DNA of 64,000 nt from an uncultured Candidatus Melainabacteria bacterium (GTDB taxonomy: Bacteria > Cyanobacteriota > Vampirovibrionia > Gastranaerophilales > Gastranaerophilaceae). A model generated the notes under the pieces. That model was not told where the DNA came from. It did not search any database and saw only the letters and a list, made by a program, of their open reading frames with translations. This document shows positions 25,157 through 33,871 of the stretch, piece by piece. How positions within the stretch are numbered: position 1 is the first letter of the stretch; the number at the start of each line of letters is the position of its first letter. A program made the position numbers and the translations under genes. The stretch spans positions 70,836 through 134,835 of the forward strand of contig CAKVLH010000004.1 in assembly GCA_934757245.1 (NCBI GenBank), read 5' to 3'.

Positions 25157-26031
25157 ACTTTTTGGAATACCATTACATATTCATGCTTAAAGATATAAAA
25201 ACCGCCGGCTAATGCTCGATATCTCCAAAGATTAGCAGTCTTACCTTTTGCTCTTTCGTTGCCTTGCATATCTTTAATAATAATAGCTTTAGTAATAAAA
25301 CCTAATTTATTCATTCTAGCCATGCATTCAAATCCTAGAGGAATGTGTTGAGAATTTGCATACTTATCACCAATGATTAAACAGGCAAAACGTCCTTTTT
25401 CTAAAAGGTCATAACCGTTTTTTGCAACTTTTTCAAATAAATCATAAAATTCTTCAGTAGTCGCGCAATTTGATAAATCTTCTTTCTTATCGGAGAATTT
25501 GATAATATCATCATAAGGTGGATGAAGCATCAATAATTGCGCTTGTTTTCTGCCCATAATATCAAGTCTTGCTTGAACTTTTTCTTTTGCTAATTCACTT
25601 GTTGAATCCGCGCAAATAATATTAACATCTGTTACTAATTGTTTCGGAGTGAATTTTTCTGAAACAGATTCTGCTAATTCATCTTTAAGCTCAACACCAA
25701 TACAGCGTCTATTCATATTTATAGCTTCAATACCTGATGTGCCTGAGCCAAAAAATAAATCAAGAACGATATCATTTTTCTTTGTATAACGTTCATAAAT
25801 TTGTTGGGCAATTTGCGGAATATAATTGCCATGGTATTCGTTAGAATGCCCGCCTTCTTTTAAACGATTTGGGAATTCCCACAATGTATCAGTCTTAACG
25901 TGATCGTAATCGCGCCATTTCTTTAAATTGATATCGCTATAAGCGGTAGTTTTAACCGCATTATCGTCAACTACTTTTAACGCTACGGTACTTTTCGCAG
26001 CTTTTTTCTCTTTTAAATTCGATTTAGCCAT
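25153..26031 (-). CDS. Solitary DNA methyltransferase (N4/N6 type)
   Basis: 292-residue amino-methyltransferase. The AdoMet motif I is VLDLFFGSGTSGIEA (FFGSGT at 93-98), preceded by a motif-X-like GNYIPQIAQQIYERY. The catalytic motif IV is MLHPPYDDI (HPPY, 170-173), with His in place of the usual D/N/S. The order X-I-IV places the AdoMet part first. No restriction enzyme gene is nearby, so it is likely an orphan methylase in a housekeeping-type operon. ATG 26031 is chosen because GGGGAGAG just upstream overlaps the alternative start. Target sequence unknown. Confidence 0.82.
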   Translation of the reverse strand: MAKSNLKEKKAAKSTVALKVVDDNAVKTTAYSDINLKKWRDYDHVKTDTLWEFPNRLKEGGHSNEYHGNYIPQIAQQIYERYTKKNDIVLDLFFGSGTSGIEAINMNRRCIGVELKDELAESVSEKFTPKQLVTDVNIICADSTSELAKEKVQARLDIMGRKQAQLLMLHPPYDDIIKFSDKKEDLSNCATTEEFYDLFEKVAKNGYDLLEKGRFACLIIGDKYANSQHIPLGFECMARMNKLGFITKAIIIKDMQGNERAKGKTANLWRYRALAGGFYIFKHEYVMVFQKV

Positions 26032-26147
26032 ATCTCTCCCCATTCAATACATATAGTTTATAGGATTAATTGAGATTTGTAATCAAATAAATAGAGGATA
26101 TTAAAACAAGAATGTAATTCGTGTTATAATCATTTAGGGAGATTCAG

Positions 26148-27074
26148 ATGGACGATTTTAAACACTATACTGTTATGTTAAATGAAGCGGTTGACGCATT
26201 AGAGTGTCAAGACGGTAAAATCTATGTTGACTGTACACTCGGCGGTGGCGGTCATAGTGAATTGATTTTAAAAAGAATTTCACCAAACGGCAAATTGGTA
26301 TCTCTTGACATCGATGACGAAGCTATCAGACACGCTTCCGAACGCTTAAAAGATTATAAAAACCTCACAATTGTAAAATCTTCCTATACAAATATAAAGC
26401 AAGAACTTAAAAAACTTGGTATCGAAAAGATTACCGGCGGGGTAATTCTGGATTTGGGTGCATCTTATCACCAATTAACCAAAAGAGAACGAGGTTTTTC
26501 ATTTTCAAAAGACGCTCCGCTTGATATGAGATTCAATATGGATGCAGATTTCTCCGCTTACGACGTTGTCAATAAATATTCAGAAAATGACCTTGTAAAA
26601 ATATTTAGTGAGTACGGAGAAGAAAGATTTTCAAAAAGAATTGCAAAAGCAATTGTCGAAAAACGCCGTGTTGAGCCGATTAAAACAACAAAAGAACTCG
26701 CTGATTTAATAGTTAACTCTACTCCGCATATTAATTCTCGTATACATCCCGCAACCAGAGTGTTTCAGGCTATAAGAATTGAAGTAAATAATGAGTTAAA
26801 AAATGTTAACATAGTATTGCATGATATTCTAGATTTGTTAGATAATGGAGCTATAGTTTCGGTAATAAGTTTTCATTCTTTAGAAGATAGAATTGTAAAA
26901 CAAATCTTTAAGTTTGAAAGCCAAAAATGCAGATGTAATGAAATGATTTGCAAATGCGAACCGCCAAAAATTGAACTTGTAAACAAAAAACCAATTATGG
27001 CGAGCGAAAAGGAGATTTTGGAAAATCCACCATCACGAAGTGCTAAATTAAGAGTAGTGCGCGCTATTCGTTGA
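26148..27074 (+). CDS. rsmH: 16S rRNA (cytosine-1402-N4)-methyltransferase RsmH
   Basis: 308 residues. Hallmarks are HYTVMLNEAVDAL at the N terminus, VDCTLGGGGHSELIL (AdoMet loop), LDLGASYHQL, RGFSFSKDAPLDMRF and VISFHSLEDRIVKQ. It methylates C1402 in the decoding centre. It sits directly before an FtsL-like gene, the usual division-cluster order, though mraZ and the mur genes are not here. A strong ribosome site (GGGAGA) precedes the ATG. Confidence 0.97.
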   Translation: MDDFKHYTVMLNEAVDALECQDGKIYVDCTLGGGGHSELILKRISPNGKLVSLDIDDEAIRHASERLKDYKNLTIVKSSYTNIKQELKKLGIEKITGGVILDLGASYHQLTKRERGFSFSKDAPLDMRFNMDADFSAYDVVNKYSENDLVKIFSEYGEERFSKRIAKAIVEKRRVEPIKTTKELADLIVNSTPHINSRIHPATRVFQAIRIEVNNELKNVNIVLHDILDLLDNGAIVSVISFHSLEDRIVKQIFKFESQKCRCNEMICKCEPPKIELVNKKPIMASEKEILENPPSRSAKLRVVRAIR

Positions 27075-27107
27075 GGGTAGTTTTGGGAGTAGAGGAGATA
27101 AAAGACT

Positions 27108-27638
27108 TTGGTTTCAGCTTTAAAAATCAACAACAAATCAAACAAAGGATTAGATAGCTTTATTAAAAAACTTTCGGGTGAAACTACAAAAGAATATGAA
27201 ATTAAAGAACAAGAAAAAAAATCTTTTGTAGATAAATCTATTCAAAATTTAGCTGTTAATAGTATAATAGAAGGGTACTTTCCAAAGGAGAATTTCGTAA
27301 GAGATATGGCAATTAAACGAGTAAATAAAACTTTATGCGTGATTTTGAGCCTTTTAATAGGAGTTGTAATTGTAAGTTACTACTTTGTAATTTCTTGCGA
27401 AATGAAATTAAATGATTTAAGCAGGCAAACTATTGTTTTAAATAACGAAAATGAAGAATTGCAAAACAAACTTGATAGCTTAAAATCATTCAACAATGTT
27501 GATAAAACATTGCAACAAAATAATATGCTTCAAAGAGCAGGTCAAGTAATTGAAACTCAAGAAGTAACTGTTGACCCGAATTTAGCTTCAAAACAAACTT
27601 CTAATAAAAAGATTTTTAATTACGCAATAGGATTTTAG
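27108..27638 (+). CDS. FtsL-like cell division protein
   Basis: 176 residues with a single membrane helix (LCVILSLLIGVVIVSYYFVI, about 75-95) followed by a leucine-zipper-like coiled coil (LNDLSRQTIVLNNENEELQNKLDSL), the topology of FtsL/DivIC. The cytosolic part is longer than usual. Position after rsmH supports the assignment because sequence similarity in this family is low. The start is a TTG at 27108 with AGAGGAG about 10 nt upstream. The stop TAG abuts the next ATG with no gap. Confidence 0.72.
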   Translation: MVSALKINNKSNKGLDSFIKKLSGETTKEYEIKEQEKKSFVDKSIQNLAVNSIIEGYFPKENFVRDMAIKRVNKTLCVILSLLIGVVIVSYYFVISCEMKLNDLSRQTIVLNNENEELQNKLDSLKSFNNVDKTLQQNNMLQRAGQVIETQEVTVDPNLASKQTSNKKIFNYAIGF

Positions 27639-28550
27639 ATGTTCAAACTTGTTTGCGGAGCCGGGAATGAAGATTGTGAAAGCGTAAAACGATTAGTTTA
27701 TATTTACGCAAAAGCCGGTTGTCGTTTTTTTGATTTATCTGCAAGAAAAGAAATTCTAGAGAGCGCAAAAGAAGCGTTAAAGCTTGCAAATATTGATGAC
27801 GCAATGCTTTGCGTAAGTGTGGGAATTAAAGGCGATCCGCATATTACAAAAGCAAAAATCAATGATTCCAAGTGTATTAAATGTGGAAATTGTTTTAGAA
27901 ATTGTCCTAATGATGCGATTTATTCATCAATAATAATTGATGAAAAAAAATGCATAGGTTGTGGCAGTTGCTTGAAAAAATGCCCGACTGGTGCAATTTC
28001 AATGTTTGATAAAGATGTTAATGTCAAAGAAATTTTGCCTTATATGGTACAAAACGGAGTTGAAGTTCTTGAATTACATATAATGGGGCACGACAAAAAG
28101 GATTTGGCTAATAAATGGAACGTGATAAACGAATGTAAGCCAAAATTTGCTTCGATTTGCATAGATAGAGAAAATTTTGGGAACAAAGAAGCGCTTGATA
28201 GAATCCGCGAGATGATAAGTTTTCGTGCACCTTATACGACAATAATTCAAGCCGACGGTATCCCGATGAGCGGTGCTGATGATACTTACAAAACAACATT
28301 GCAGGCTATTGCAATGGCAGAAATCATACAAAATGCGAATTTACCTGTACATATAATGATTTCCGGCGGTACAAACTCAAAAACTGCAACTCTAGCAAAA
28401 CTTTGTGACATAAATTATTGGGGAATCGCAGTCGGTTCTTGGGCTAGAAAGATTGTAAAAGAACAAATATACGCAAATGATTTTTGGACAAACGATAACT
28501 TACAAAATCAAGCTATTGAAATTGCAAACCAATTGATTGTTAACTGTTAA
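27639..28550 (+). CDS. LdpA-like iron-sulfur protein
   Basis: 303 residues with two 4Fe-4S motifs, CIKCGNCFRNCP (Cys79, 82, 85, 89) and CIGCGSCLKKCP (Cys105, 108, 111, 115), between an N-terminal FKLVCGAGNED...AKAGCRFFDLSA part and a barrel-like C half ending ISGGTNSKTATLAKLC and GIAVGSWARKIVKE. This layout matches cyanobacterial LdpA, a redox input protein to the circadian clock; the assignment is from memory of the family. A clock role is unlikely in a non-photosynthetic relative, where a general redox role is more plausible. It is coupled directly to the ftsL-like gene. Confidence 0.72.
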   Translation: MFKLVCGAGNEDCESVKRLVYIYAKAGCRFFDLSARKEILESAKEALKLANIDDAMLCVSVGIKGDPHITKAKINDSKCIKCGNCFRNCPNDAIYSSIIIDEKKCIGCGSCLKKCPTGAISMFDKDVNVKEILPYMVQNGVEVLELHIMGHDKKDLANKWNVINECKPKFASICIDRENFGNKEALDRIREMISFRAPYTTIIQADGIPMSGADDTYKTTLQAIAMAEIIQNANLPVHIMISGGTNSKTATLAKLCDINYWGIAVGSWARKIVKEQIYANDFWTNDNLQNQAIEIANQLIVNC

Positions 28551-28609
28551 AAATCGATACCCCACACATTCTACGAAATAATGGCTGGTTATGCAAACGC
28601 AATAATAAT

Positions 28610-28633
28610 ACGGTGCGCAAGTGTGCGCACCGT
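28610..28633. repeat. Perfect GC-rich hairpin
   Basis: ACGGTGCGCA-AGTG-TGCGCACCGT, a 10-bp perfect stem that stands out in AT-rich surroundings. No T-run follows, so it is not a normal terminator. It lies 60 nt after ldpA and 60 nt before the sigma-28 promoter. Confidence 0.7.
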
Positions 28634-28693
28634 ACGATTTCTTGAACTCAAAAAAAACATTGTAACAAATTGTAAATATTTATTCAAAAAAGC

Positions 28694-28720
28694 TAAAGTT
28701 TTTGAAAAATCTGCCGATAA
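28694..28720 (+). promoter_or_regulatory. Sigma-28 (FliA) promoter, exact consensus
   Basis: TAAAGTTT, 11 nt, GCCGATAA: identical to the enterobacterial FliA consensus in both boxes and spacing. It ends 30 nt before the ATG of the 137-residue gene. Confidence 0.75.
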
Positions 28721-28750
28721 CATTATTACAAAGAATAGGGACAAACGGAT

Positions 28751-29164
28751 ATGGCAGAAACATTTAATCTGAATAATTTTTTACAAACCTATAAAACGCA
28801 GACATATGATCCAACTAAGCAACACGCTGCTGCGGAAGAACGTATGGAAGCGAAACTTCAAGAGCAAGCAAAAGAGGCTGTTGAAAACAAAGGCTTTTTG
28901 TCTCTAACATTATCTGAAAAAATGGCTGAATTAGGCGTTGGAGAAAGAGTGCTTAAACAAGTTGCGGATACTGCTTCCGGACTTGTTACAGATATTGTTG
29001 ATCCATTAAATGAATACCTAAAAAAATACGAAAATATCTTTGACCAAAGAGTTTACCACACTGAAATCCAAAGTTATGCAAAACAAATGTTCTTTGCGTC
29101 TCAAGCAATGAAACAAGAAGCTTCTGAAGACACAACCGGACAAAATTTTGTATATGATATGTAA
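28751..29164 (+). CDS. Hypothetical protein under a sigma-28-type promoter
   Basis: 137 residues, not recognised. Soluble and helical, with a Gln/Glu/Ala-rich N-terminal third (AAAEERMEAKLQEQAKEAVE) that may form a coiled coil, then ADTASGLVTDIVDPLNEYLKKY. No Cys, signal peptide or membrane segment. A promoter matching FliA consensus precedes it, and a terminator follows, so it is a single-gene transcript. Given the promoter a motility, chemotaxis or secretion-linked role is possible; this is inference. Confidence 0.75.
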   Translation: MAETFNLNNFLQTYKTQTYDPTKQHAAAEERMEAKLQEQAKEAVENKGFLSLTLSEKMAELGVGERVLKQVADTASGLVTDIVDPLNEYLKKYENIFDQRVYHTEIQSYAKQMFFASQAMKQEASEDTTGQNFVYDM

Positions 29165-29193
29165 AATTCACTCCTTTCCTTCCATGAAATAAA

Positions 29194-29232
29194 AATAGGG
29201 CGTCCAATATATCATCGGACACCCTATTTTTT
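29194..29232. terminator. Bidirectional terminator
   Basis: Stem AATAGGGCGTCC / GGACACCCTATT with one mismatch, A-run before and T7 after. It serves the 137-residue gene and the convergent rplT. Confidence 0.9.
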
Positions 29233-29244
29233 TAGACCTATAAA

Positions 29245-29595
29245 TTATAAAGCTGCTTTTGCTGCTTCAACAACAACTGCGAATGCTTCTTTGTCATTAA
29301 CTGCCAAATCAGCAAGCATTTTTCTGTTAACTTGAATGTTTGCTTTTTTGCAAGCGTTAACGAATCTAGAATAGCTCATTCCTTGTTCTCTAACAGCTGC
29401 ATTGATTCTTACAATCCATAAACGACGCATATTACGTTTTGTAGCGCGTCTATCTCTGTAAGCATATTTAAGAGCTTTCATAACTGCACAATTTGCAACT
29501 TTAAAGATTCTGCTTCTTGCGCCTTTGAAGCCCTTAGCAAGCTTTAATATTTTTTTGTGTCTGTTACGACATACATTACCACGTTTAATTCTCAT
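29245..29595 (-). CDS. rplT: 50S ribosomal protein L20
   Basis: 116-residue, highly basic. [23 protein letters not shown] and [20 protein letters not shown] (in pieces) are the L20 signatures. It binds 23S rRNA early in assembly and in many bacteria represses its own operon. It follows rpmI by 12 nt; infC, the usual first gene, is absent from this location. Confidence 0.98.
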   Translation of the reverse strand: MRIKRGNVCRNRHKKILKLAKGFKGARSRIFKVANCAVMKALKYAYRDRRATKRNMRRLWIVRINAAVREQGMSYSRFVNACKKANIQVNRKMLADLAVNDKEAFAVVVEAAKAAL

Positions 29596-29607
29596 TGTTC
29601 AACACTC

Positions 29608-29817
29608 CTATCTAGCATACTTCTTGTAAGGTAACTCTTTTGAAATCAATTTTTCGTGAGATTCAGAAATCACTACATCTCCGAAAATCTTACGTTTTCT
29701 TGATTCAGCTTTGTGTTGAAGCAAGTGGCCAATACCTGCATGTCTTCTTGTGATTTTACCTGTGCCAGTAACTTTGTATCTCTTAGCTGCTGCACGGTGG
29801 GTTTTCATTTTTGGCAT
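29608..29817 (-). CDS. rpmI: 50S ribosomal protein L35
   Basis: 69 residues, MPKMKTHRAAAKRYKVTGTGK at the start, then RRHAGIGHLLQHK, typical L35. ATG 29817 is chosen because AAAAGGAG lies 7 nt upstream and MPKMKTHRA is the conserved start. The leader contains TTGATT, 17 nt, TATGGT near 29888-29925 and a small GGCTC/GAGC hairpin that could be part of L20 autoregulation. Confidence 0.97.
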   Translation of the reverse strand: MPKMKTHRAAAKRYKVTGTGKITRRHAGIGHLLQHKAESRKRKIFGDVVISESHEKLISKELPYKKYAR

Positions 29818-30041
29818 TTTGTTTCTCCTTTTCTGCCTCATTCAAGCTCAATAGAGCCTTCATTCAGCTGTCTGTACCTAATCCGAGTAAGGCATACCAT
29901 AGCACTATACTTCGGCACAATCAAGTTTATGATAAACCCCAATAAAAGTCAATTATTTGGATGAAAAATCTTTACAAACTTGATTATTTGACTAACCTGT
30001 AATAAAATACCATTATCATTTGATAAGAGGGAATAGTTGAA

Positions 30042-30581
30042 ATGAAGAAAGCTTTAATGATAGCATCAGTATTGCTTGTTGCTGTGATTTCTACAGCGTG
30101 TATTAACAACATCGCAGTACAAGAGCTTAATAATAAAGCCGCAGAATATATGCAAAAAGGTGATTACGAATCAGCAATGAACAGACTTCAAGCTAGTTTG
30201 GATTTGGATTCCACAATGTATGAAACTTACTATAATCTTGGCATTGCTGCAATTAATGCAAAAAAATATGAAAAAGCAATCGAAGCTTTCGAAGGCGGAA
30301 TTAAAATAAAACCTGATTTTGCTGATTTTTATTATTCATTGGGTGTTGCTCAAGCAGATTTCGCAGACGAACTTGTAGAAGTTACGGAAGATAAAAAAGA
30401 AATTACTGAAGAAGATAAGTTAAAAGCGATAGAATTAAAAAAATCCGCAGTTGAAAACCTTACAAAATATTTGGAATTGAAACCAACTGCTGAAGATAAA
30501 AAGACTATTGAAGAATTGATTGAGGAATCTAATTCTTTTATTAATGGTGATGATAAATCTGCGAAAGAAGATGCTGAATAA
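30042..30581 (+). CDS. Exported TPR protein
   Basis: 179 residues with an N-terminal signal sequence (MKKALMIASVLLVAVISTAC); the Cys could be a lipoprotein site, although the lipobox is weak. Two to three TPR units follow (ELNNKAAEYMQKGDYESAM, YYNLGIAAINAKKYEKAIEAF, FYYSLGVAQADF), ending in an acidic Lys/Glu-rich tail. It likely scaffolds an envelope complex. Its stop overlaps the lgt start (TAATG), so it is the first gene of an envelope operon. Confidence 0.82.
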   Translation: MKKALMIASVLLVAVISTACINNIAVQELNNKAAEYMQKGDYESAMNRLQASLDLDSTMYETYYNLGIAAINAKKYEKAIEAFEGGIKIKPDFADFYYSLGVAQADFADELVEVTEDKKEITEEDKLKAIELKKSAVENLTKYLELKPTAEDKKTIEELIEESNSFINGDDKSAKEDAE

Positions 30582-31354
30582 TGTTCGCTTCACCTTCTCA
30601 AATTTTATGCACAATTTGTGGTGTTAACATATACTATTATGGCGTAATTATGGCGATTGCGATTTCAATCGGAACGCTTTATTCTGATTGGGTTGGTACA
30701 AAGTTTTTTGGTCTTAAAAACGAAACAATAATTGATTTAGCGCCATATTTAATTATTTTTGGAATTCTTGGTGCAAGACTTTATTATTGTACGCTTAATT
30801 ATGATTTTTATTTAAGATTTCCAACAGAAATTATTGCGATTCGCCATGGCGGAATTTCTATTCATGGTGCGATTTTGGGTGGTGCATTCGGTTTGTGGTT
30901 TTTTAGTTTAAGGCATAAGATTTCTGCATTAAAACTTGCTGATGTTTGCGCTTTAGGTTTGCCACTTGCTCAAGCCATTGGAAGATGGGGAAACTTCTTT
31001 AATTCTGAAGCGTTTGGACGTCCAACCGATTTACCTTGGAAATTATATATAGCACCTCAATATAGACCAATTCCATACCAAGATTGCGAATTTTTCCATC
31101 CTGCGTTTTTATATGAAAGTATTTTGGATGTTTTGATTTTTATTTTGCTATTTTTCTTGATGAAATCTAACAAAATAGAAAAAGAAGGCAATATTGCGCT
31201 AATATATTTGATTCTTTATTCTGTTGCAAGAATTCTTGTCGAAAGTGTTCGAATAGATTCTGTAAAATATCTTTTCGGCTTGCCTGTTGCAATCTGTGTG
31301 TCTGTTGGTATAATTGTTGTATCAACATTCGTTTTAATCAAAAGAAAGGGCTGA
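30581..31354 (+). CDS. lgt: Prolipoprotein diacylglyceryl transferase
   Basis: 257 residues, seven membrane helices. It transfers diacylglycerol from phosphatidylglycerol to the lipobox cysteine of prolipoproteins. GISIHGAILGG and LGLPLAQAIGRWGNFFNSEAFG (in pieces IGRWGNFFN) form the Lgt signature with the key Arg and Asn. Translationally coupled to the TPR gene. Confidence 0.96.
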   Translation: MFASPSQILCTICGVNIYYYGVIMAIAISIGTLYSDWVGTKFFGLKNETIIDLAPYLIIFGILGARLYYCTLNYDFYLRFPTEIIAIRHGGISIHGAILGGAFGLWFFSLRHKISALKLADVCALGLPLAQAIGRWGNFFNSEAFGRPTDLPWKLYIAPQYRPIPYQDCEFFHPAFLYESILDVLIFILLFFLMKSNKIEKEGNIALIYLILYSVARILVESVRIDSVKYLFGLPVAICVSVGIIVVSTFVLIKRKG

Positions 31355-31357
31355 TTT

Positions 31358-31810
31358 ATGAATTTTAAAAGAACTATCACATTGTCATTAGCTTGTTTAA
31401 TTATGTTTACTGCAGTTGCTTTTGCAGCACCAGAACCTCAAAAAATAGCGGTAGTTGATATACAAAAAGTTGTAGCAGCATCTGCTCAAGTAAAAGCTCT
31501 TAAATCAACTCAAGATACTAGAAATAAAGAATTAACCGAATTTATTAAAAAAGCTCAGGCTGATGTTAATAAACAAACTGACGAAAAGAAAAAGAAAGCT
31601 TTGGCTACGCAATATGAAAAACAATTGGTAGCGAAAAGAGAAGCTTATACAAAAGATTATTCAGCAAAATTAAAAGCAACAGATGCAAGTATTACTGCGC
31701 AAATCGGCAAAAAGGCTACAGAAATGGGCTACACCATGGTAGTTCCAAAATCTGCGGTTATTTATGGCGGAGATGATATTACAGCAACAATTTTAAAGGT
31801 TATTAAATAA
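31358..31810 (+). CDS. OmpH/Skp-like periplasmic protein (first of three)
   Basis: 150 residues: signal peptide (to about AVAFA, residue 23), then a beta strand IAVVDIQKVV, a Lys/Gln/Glu-rich helical hairpin and a closing MVVPKSAVIYGGDDIT strand. This is the Skp fold, a trimeric chaperone for outer-membrane proteins. Paralogues are at 36833 and 40793; this one and 40793 share the SAVIYGG(D/K)DIT end. Three bases separate it from lgt. Confidence 0.88.
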   Translation: MNFKRTITLSLACLIMFTAVAFAAPEPQKIAVVDIQKVVAASAQVKALKSTQDTRNKELTEFIKKAQADVNKQTDEKKKKALATQYEKQLVAKREAYTKDYSAKLKATDASITAQIGKKATEMGYTMVVPKSAVIYGGDDITATILKVIK

Positions 31811-31811
31811 G

Positions 31812-32843
31812 ATGAAAGCAGTTCTTTTTTACGGTCCACAAGATATCAGATACGAAGAAACAATGATAAAACCCTTAGAAAAAGGGGAAATTCTTGTTAA
31901 GATTCAAGCTGCATTGACGTGCGGAACAGATGTTAAGACTTTTCGTCGCGGGCATCCTGTCTTAATCAAAGAAATACCTTCAGGGTTCGGACATGAATTT
32001 TCGGGAATTGTTGAAAAAGTAGCTTCAGATGTTACTAATGTAAAAGTTGGAGATAGAGTTGTTTGCGCAAACTCTGCACCTTGTGGAGAATGTTTCTACT
32101 GCAAGCGCGGAGAATACAATCTTTGTGAAAATTTAAATTTGCTAAACGGTGCTTATGCAGAATATATCGTAGTTCCAGAAAGAATTGTAAAAAAGAACAC
32201 ACTTATTTTACCTCCAAGTTTGCCGTTTGAAAAAGCAGCGTTTTGCGAACCGCTTGCAAACGTTGTTCATGGTGTCGAACGTACGGGGATTAAACCGGGG
32301 CAAACGGTAGGTGTAATTGGAATTGGGCCTATCGGCTTAATGTTTGCAAGATTATGCAAATTAAAAGGCGCACGTGTAATTGTAGCCGGTCGTAATCCAA
32401 TTAAACTAAAACTTGCAGAAGAATTTGCACATGTTGATGATATAGTTGATTTAAAAAAATACGCTAATCCGCAAAAAATCTTCAGAGATTTTTCAGATGA
32501 AGGTAAAGGCTTGGATGTTGCGATTGAATGTGTCGGCATGCCGGAAATTTGGGAGCTTGTGTTCTCTTGTGTTCGCCCTGGTGGAACGGTTCATTTCTTC
32601 GGTGGTTGTAAATCCGGCTCTAAGGTAAGTTTTGATACTACAAAAATGCATTATGGTGATATTCGTTTGATGAGTGTGTTCCATCATACTCCAAAATATT
32701 TTAGACAAGCACTCGATTTAATTGCATCAGGCGAAGTCGAAGTTGAAAAACTTATTACGGCAGAGCTTCCGCTTGAAAAAGTTGAATACGCAATGCAACA
32801 ACATATTGCCGGTAATGCTATTAAATTTTTGATTAAGCCATAA
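31812..32843 (+). CDS. Zinc-dependent medium-chain dehydrogenase
   Basis: 343 residues. The catalytic zinc site CGTDVKTF (Cys) and GFGHEFSGIV (His-Glu), the structural zinc loop CGECFYCKRGEYNLC, and the NAD-binding GVIGIGPIGLMFARL are all present. It belongs with threonine/sorbitol-type dehydrogenases; the substrate is unknown. It starts one base after the Skp-like stop and is followed by kdsD, so a sugar substrate is plausible but unproven. Confidence 0.88.
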   Translation: MKAVLFYGPQDIRYEETMIKPLEKGEILVKIQAALTCGTDVKTFRRGHPVLIKEIPSGFGHEFSGIVEKVASDVTNVKVGDRVVCANSAPCGECFYCKRGEYNLCENLNLLNGAYAEYIVVPERIVKKNTLILPPSLPFEKAAFCEPLANVVHGVERTGIKPGQTVGVIGIGPIGLMFARLCKLKGARVIVAGRNPIKLKLAEEFAHVDDIVDLKKYANPQKIFRDFSDEGKGLDVAIECVGMPEIWELVFSCVRPGGTVHFFGGCKSGSKVSFDTTKMHYGDIRLMSVFHHTPKYFRQALDLIASGEVEVEKLITAELPLEKVEYAMQQHIAGNAIKFLIKP

Positions 32844-32887
32844 TATTTTTAAATTTGTAGTAAAATATTTAAAAAGGAGTTTTGAAT

Positions 32888-33871
32888 ATGGCTTTAGATG
32901 TGCAACAATCACGAATAGATTTAGATAGAATTTCTGCAATTAAGACTATTGAGTCAGAAATTGATACTATTAGAAGATTAAAAGATTCTGTGAGGGCTGA
33001 AAATCTTACTAAAGCTCTTGATTTTATGCAAAACTCTAAGGGTAGAATTATAATTACCGGTATGGGCAAATCCGGTCATATCGGGCGTAAAATTGCTGCA
33101 TCTTTAGCTTCAACAGGTACTCCTTCATTTTTTGTGCATCCTGCAGAAGCAAGTCATGGCGATTTGGGTATGATAACAGAGGATGATGTTGTAATCGCGA
33201 TTTCTAATAGCGGTGAATCTCGTGAACTTATTGATATTTTGAACTATTGTAAGCGTTTTGGGATAAAGCTTATTGCGATTACTAAAAACTCTGAAAGTTC
33301 TTTAGGAAAAGCAGGTGATGTGGTTTTAGAATTGCCAAACAATGGTGAAGCTTGTCCTCTGGGACTTGCACCAACAAGTTCAACTACCGCAACCCTTGTC
33401 TTAGGAGATATTTTAACCATTGGAATGATTGAAAGAAAAGGTTTTTCAAAAGAAGATTTTAATGATAGACATCCGGGAGGAAAGCTTGGCTCAATTCTTA
33501 AGCGTGTTTCTGATTTAATGCATGTGGGTCAAGAAATGCCAATTTTGGATGAAAACGCAAATATGCAAGCTGTGCTGCTTGAAATGACATCAAAACGTCT
33601 TGGCTGCGTCGGTTTCGTTAATCAAGCAGGTGATTTAACGGGAATTTTAACAGACGGCGATTTGAGAAGATGTTTGTCTGCGAAGATTTTAGAAGAAAAA
33701 GCTGTTGATTTAATGACGCGCAATCCTAAAACAATTTCACCAAGCGCTATGACAGCAGAAGCTTTAAAAATTATGCACGATAAAAAAATTACAAATCTTT
33801 TTGTTCTTGAAAACAAAAAACCGGTAGGTGTAATTCATATTCATGATTTATTGAATAATGGAGTCGCATAA
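32888..33871 (+). CDS. kdsD: Arabinose-5-phosphate isomerase (KdsD/KpsF type)
   Basis: 327 residues: a SIS sugar-isomerase domain (ITGMGKSGHIGRKIAASLAS, FVHPAEASHGDLG, AISNSGESRE, about 40-180) and two CBS domains (about 205-320, with GILTDGDLRR and VGVIHIHDLL). It makes arabinose 5-phosphate, the precursor of Kdo for LPS. ATG 32888 has AAGGAG 8 nt upstream. Its stop overlaps the next start (TAATG). Confidence 0.93.
   Translation: MALDVQQSRIDLDRISAIKTIESEIDTIRRLKDSVRAENLTKALDFMQNSKGRIIITGMGKSGHIGRKIAASLASTGTPSFFVHPAEASHGDLGMITEDDVVIAISNSGESRELIDILNYCKRFGIKLIAITKNSESSLGKAGDVVLELPNNGEACPLGLAPTSSTTATLVLGDILTIGMIERKGFSKEDFNDRHPGGKLGSILKRVSDLMHVGQEMPILDENANMQAVLLEMTSKRLGCVGFVNQAGDLTGILTDGDLRRCLSAKILEEKAVDLMTRNPKTISPSAMTAEALKIMHDKKITNLFVLENKKPVGVIHIHDLLNNGVA

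Noticed and set aside
28581..28772. Open frame of 63 codons between ldpA and the 137-aa gene
   Set aside because: No ribosome site, overlaps a GC-rich hairpin and the sigma-28 promoter, and runs out of frame into the real gene.
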